From SIG565 sp045656145 (lineage in GTDB: Bacteria > Bacillota > Clostridia > Oscillospirales > Acutalibacteraceae): a stretch of 25,365 nt of DNA. The DNA is taken from positions 1 to 25,365 of the forward strand of contig JAZOQP010000043.1 of NCBI GenBank assembly GCA_045656145.1, written 5' to 3'. The translations under genes were made by a program, and so were the position numbers. Under the pieces are notes generated by a model. The model made no database searches. It was given only the letters and a program-made list of their open reading frames with translations, and was not told the DNA's origin. This document shows positions 23,240-25,365 of this stretch, piece by piece. The first letter of the stretch is position 1, and each line of letters starts with the position of its first letter.

Positions 23240-23868
23240 AAAACAAGTGTGTTACATTTAGTTTCGATGATGGCCATATAAATGATATAATATTATCAAA
23301 ACTTTTTAATAAATATAATATTAAATGCACCTTTAATATTTCGGATGCCTTGCTTAAAATAAAGGGTAAGGATTTTGATGAAACTTATATAGGCCATGAA
23401 ATAGCCTGCCATGGCGCTGAGCATAAAAAACTTACCGAAATCAGTGATAGCGAAATTATAAAAGAGATTACAGTTAACAAAAGTAATCTTGAAAATATGG
23501 TAAAACATAGCGTTATAGGTCATGCCTATGCAGGTGGTTATCATGATGAACGATCTATCAATGTATTGAAAAAGTGCGGTATAGTTTATGCCCGCACCAC
23601 CATTAACACAGGAAATTTCGGCTTGCCAACTGATTTTTTGCGTTGGAATCCAACCTGTCATTTTAAAAATGCACATGATTATCTTGATGAATTTTTAAAT
23701 AATAATGATAATTCTTTAAAGGTTTTTTATATATGGGGTCATTCCTATGAACTTAAAACTGAGGATGATTGGAATCTTTTTGAAGAACTTTTAAAGAGAC
23801 TATCAAAACAAGAAAATATTTGGTTTGCAACCAATATTGAGGTTTATAATTTTATAAACTCTAAATAA
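23236..23868 (+). CDS. NodB-type polysaccharide deacetylase-like protein
   Basis: A 210-residue carbohydrate esterase 4-like protein. It has TFSFDDGH (Asp11, Asp12), HGAEHKKL with the metal ligands His59 and His63, a YAGGYHDE loop (98-105) replacing the usual RPPYG-like motif, and IWGHSYEL (His169) near the end. These are the metal-binding and catalytic positions of the NodB fold, so activity is plausible. It has no signal peptide or anchor, so it is predicted cytoplasmic, unlike wall-modifying deacetylases. The YAGG-type loop suggests a small-molecule or oligosaccharide branch of the family. The start overlaps the preceding SGNH stop by 4 nt. Together with two SGNH esterases it could strip both O- and N-acyl groups from imported glycans. 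Confidence 0.85.
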   Translation: MKNKCVTFSFDDGHINDIILSKLFNKYNIKCTFNISDALLKIKGKDFDETYIGHEIACHGAEHKKLTEISDSEIIKEITVNKSNLENMVKHSVIGHAYAGGYHDERSINVLKKCGIVYARTTINTGNFGLPTDFLRWNPTCHFKNAHDYLDEFLNNNDNSLKVFYIWGHSYELKTEDDWNLFEELLKRLSKQENIWFATNIEVYNFINSK

Positions 23869-23887
23869 AAAATAAAGGAGAAAAATT

Positions 23888-24835
23888 ATGGAGTACATTT
23901 TTATTATCTTAGCAGCATTAGTTATTGTTCTTTTATTCCGTTGCCTTTGCATTGTTCCGCAGGCGCATCAGTATGTAATTGAGTTTTTGGGTAAATATGA
24001 AAAGACCTGGGATGCAGGTCTACATTTCAAAATCCCGCTACTTGAAAGAATTGCAAAGAGAATAAGTCTTAAAGAGCAGATTATTGATTCAAAGCCGCAA
24101 CCCGTTATCACTAAGGATAACGTTACTATGCAGATTGATACCGTTGTGTTTTTCAGAATTTTTGATGCACATATGTATACCTATGGCGTTATTAATCCTA
24201 TTAGTGCGCTTGAAAATTTAACTGCTACAACCTTGCGTAATATTGTTGGTGAACTTGAACTTGATGGCACCCTTACTTCTCGTGATACCATTAATGGTAA
24301 GATGGCATCAATTCTTGATGAGGCAACTGACCAGTGGGGCATTAAGGTAACAAGAGTTGAGCTTAAAAACATTATTCCTCCTGCCGAAATTCAGTCTGCA
24401 ATGGAAAAGCAGATGAAGGCAGAACGCGATAGAAGAGAAACTCTTTTACAAGCAGAAGGTCATAAAGCCGCAGCTATTACTCGCGCTGAGGGAGATAAGC
24501 AGGCTATGATACTTGCCGCTGAGGGTGAAAGAGATGCCAGAATTGCAAGAGCTGAGGGCGAAGCTAAGGCTATTTTACTTGCAAAGCAGGCCGAGGCCGA
24601 TGGACTAAAGGCATTAAAAGAGGCAGGAGCCGATTATGCAGTTTTACAGCTTAAAAAATATGAAGCGCTCGTTAGTATGTCTAACGGTACCGCTGCAAAA
24701 CTTATTGTTCCAACCGAGGTTGTTAACACCGTAACCGATGATGCTATGTTTACCGAAACTACAGGTATTGGTGATAATGTAGTTGAGGCATTAAAGAAAA
24801 AGGTAACTAAAAAAGTCGACCCTTGTTGTGATTAA
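23888..24835 (+). CDS. SPFH/stomatin-type membrane scaffold protein
   Basis: A 315-residue slipin/stomatin-like (QmcA-type) protein. An N-terminal membrane helix (about 2-22) is followed by IVPQAHQYVIEFLGKYEKTW, the SPFH domain (about 24-190, with DNVTMQIDTVVFFRI and LENLTATTLRNIVGE), and a long Ala/Glu-rich coiled coil (about 185-245, with repeated AEG). The C terminus ends in VDPCCD. Such proteins assemble into ring-like membrane platforms that influence proteases and lipid domains. The usual NfeD partner gene is not adjacent. AAAGGAG is 7 nt before ATG. It is the last gene of the ireB operon by spacing and is followed by a strong terminator. Confidence 0.93.
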   Translation: MEYIFIILAALVIVLLFRCLCIVPQAHQYVIEFLGKYEKTWDAGLHFKIPLLERIAKRISLKEQIIDSKPQPVITKDNVTMQIDTVVFFRIFDAHMYTYGVINPISALENLTATTLRNIVGELELDGTLTSRDTINGKMASILDEATDQWGIKVTRVELKNIIPPAEIQSAMEKQMKAERDRRETLLQAEGHKAAAITRAEGDKQAMILAAEGERDARIARAEGEAKAILLAKQAEADGLKALKEAGADYAVLQLKKYEALVSMSNGTAAKLIVPTEVVNTVTDDAMFTETTGIGDNVVEALKKKVTKKVDPCCD

Positions 24836-24842
24836 TAAAAAC

Positions 24843-24879
24843 AAAAATTCCCGATGTGAAAACATCGGGAATTTTTTTA
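24843..24879. terminator. terminator after the SPFH gene
   Basis: ATTCCCGATGT and ACATCGGGAAT around GAAA are followed by seven T residues. The left flank AAAAACAAAAA gives a T-rich run on the minus strand as well, so it can also terminate a minus-strand transcript, consistent with the fossil gene end that begins 4 nt later. Confidence 0.93.
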
Positions 24880-24882
24880 TTG

Positions 24883-24921
24883 TTAATTAAACTTAAATGA
24901 GTAAAGGTCGCAGTCCTCCAG
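24883..24921 (-). pseudogene. 3' remnant of a paralogue of the gene at the right edge
   Basis: Read on the minus strand, codons spell LEDCDLYSFKFN and stop. The complete gene at 25035 ends LKDCDLYSFKFN and stop. The last ten residues are identical, yet eight of the ten codons differ, by 11 substitutions that are all synonymous (including Ser TCA versus AGT). This is what remains of a second, anciently diverged family member. The sequence upstream of it is a hairpin repeat rather than coding sequence. Its stop sits 3 nt from the shared terminator, as a true gene end would. Confidence 0.75.
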
Positions 24922-25034
24922 CCTTCTCCAGCGGAGAAGGTGGCTGCAACAAGGTTGCAGACGGATGAGGAGAGTCCTGAAAGCAGGGACTTCTCTTTTA
25001 AACGGGATGTCGTAAACGCCCTCCCCTACAAGCG
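24916..25034. repeat. hairpin-rich intergenic repeat of a type seen in gut Clostridia
   Basis: About 119 nt with base composition richer in G+C than its surroundings and three self-complementary blocks: CCTTCTCC/GGAGAAGG (24922-24940), CTGCAAC/GTTGCAG (24944-24960) and AGTCC/GGACT (24973-24991). It ends with CGGGATGTCG...CCCTCCCCTACAAG. I recognise the phrases GGAGAAGGTGGC and GACGGATGAGG as recurrent in intergenic regions of Clostridia from gut. No transposase is present, so it would be a non-autonomous or MITE-like element. Only one copy is in this window, so repetitiveness is from recollection. Confidence 0.6.
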
Positions 25035-25365
25035 TTAATTAAATTTGAAACTATACAAATCACAATCTTTTAAATAGAACTTAAGTCTTACGGGTTTACC
25101 CTCAAGCTCCTTTAATTCTTTTTGGAAAACTGCGGGTCTGCCTACTGTATCACCAAACATTTCACAGGTTTTGTAGCCATCAATTTCGCTTCCGTTTTCA
25201 TCGCAAACAGTAACAATAAGCGTACCCATAGCGCCTGTTTCAAAGTTAAGCTCTAATTCGTTTCCTTTAAAGGTAAAGGGCTTGGTTAAAATTTCACCGC
25301 CTGTGTATTTTGAATACCACGAAACAAAACCATCAAGGCGCATAGTGTAGCGGCGCCAGTTAACA
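25035..25365 (-). CDS. C-terminal part of a large protein with a beta-sandwich-like end (cut by window edge)
   Basis: The frame is open to the right edge: before the ATG at 25343 it continues upstream as VNWRRYT, so the gene starts outside the window and the ATG is probably internal. The visible 109 residues contain RRYTMRLDGFVSWYSKYTGGE, TKPFTFKGNELELNFET, a glycine-rich strand, and the end GKPVRLKFYLKDCDLYSFKFN. This pattern is, as I recall, the usual C-terminal domain of many glycoside-hydrolase-like or uncharacterised enzymes (a final R-L-x-F-x-x-x-D-x-D-L-Y-S-F motif). The catalytic domain is not visible, so the function is unknown. No terminator stands next to its stop; the hairpin repeat intervenes. 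Confidence 0.8.
   Translation of the reverse strand, partial: VNWRRYTMRLDGFVSWYSKYTGGEILTKPFTFKGNELELNFETGAMGTLIVTVCDENGSEIDGYKTCEMFGDTVGRPAVFQKELKELEGKPVRLKFYLKDCDLYSFKFN

Noticed and set aside
24916..25034. CRISPR or tRNA-like structure in the right-hand intergenic region
   Set aside because: The inverted repeats are single, unequal hairpins with no regular repeat-spacer pattern and no cloverleaf with a CCA-end or T-loop.

Overview
The window is AT-rich, gene-dense bacterial DNA that reads like a chromosome segment of a low-GC Gram-positive anaerobe of the Clostridia (Oscillospiraceae or Christensenellales-like gut lineage). The support is Shine-Dalgarno-led genes, TTGACA/TATAAT promoters, a T-box leader on pheST, a tetrahydrofolate riboswitch on a folate ECF transporter gene, an IreB/UPF0297 gene, meso-diaminopimelate dehydrogenase, a PASTA kinase-like protein, and an intergenic repeat of a type I recall from gut Clostridia. 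I see no phage, IS, CRISPR, rRNA or tRNA. Species-level assignment is not possible from the sequence alone.

Left part (1-7.4 kb): an SGNH hydrolase and rpe form a two-gene unit. A 71-aa minus-strand gene converges on rpe. A 47-aa single-pass membrane peptide is translationally coupled (ATGA overlap) to a phosphohexomutase. A cysteine-rich protein of unknown role follows on the minus strand. Then come folT-folC, driven by a consensus promoter and a THF riboswitch whose terminator hairpin also contains the folT ribosome binding site, so folate uptake and retention are switched together. Upstream lies alaX, a trans-editing factor for mischarged tRNA-Ala, divergent from ddh.

Middle part (7.4-14.6 kb): ddh (one-step DAP synthesis) stands alone. 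A HemL-like class III aminotransferase, an HpcH/HpaI-type aldolase and a Gfo/Idh/MocA oxidoreductase follow, the last two in one operon. They could modify one keto or amino sugar acid, but the substrate is not evident. On the minus strand are a D,D-carboxypeptidase with an altered SxN motif and a YczE/DUF6198-like membrane protein. A TTG-started metallophosphoesterase follows on the plus strand.

Right part (14.6-25.4 kb): one operon pairs a zinc-ribbon/kinase-fold/TM/PASTA protein with a Na+-dependent NSS symporter. The kinase fold has lost the VAIK lysine, the HRD aspartate and the DFG aspartate, so it is a predicted pseudokinase. PheST follows behind a Phe-specific T-box. Next is ireB, whose product in Enterococcus is a substrate of a PASTA kinase. 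It is followed by two tandem SGNH hydrolase paralogues (about 64% identical by hand count), a NodB-type deacetylase overlapping the second by 4 nt, and a stomatin-type SPFH protein. The right edge holds the 3' end of a large minus-strand gene. Separated from it by a hairpin-rich repeat is a fossil of a paralogue: the same ten C-terminal residues and stop encoded with almost entirely different synonymous codons.

The most interesting candidates for new biology are the pseudokinase-symporter operon, the SGNH-SGNH-deacetylase cassette, the aminotransferase/aldolase/oxidoreductase cluster, the coupled small membrane peptide and the cysteine-rich protein. None can be called a new system from sequence alone.
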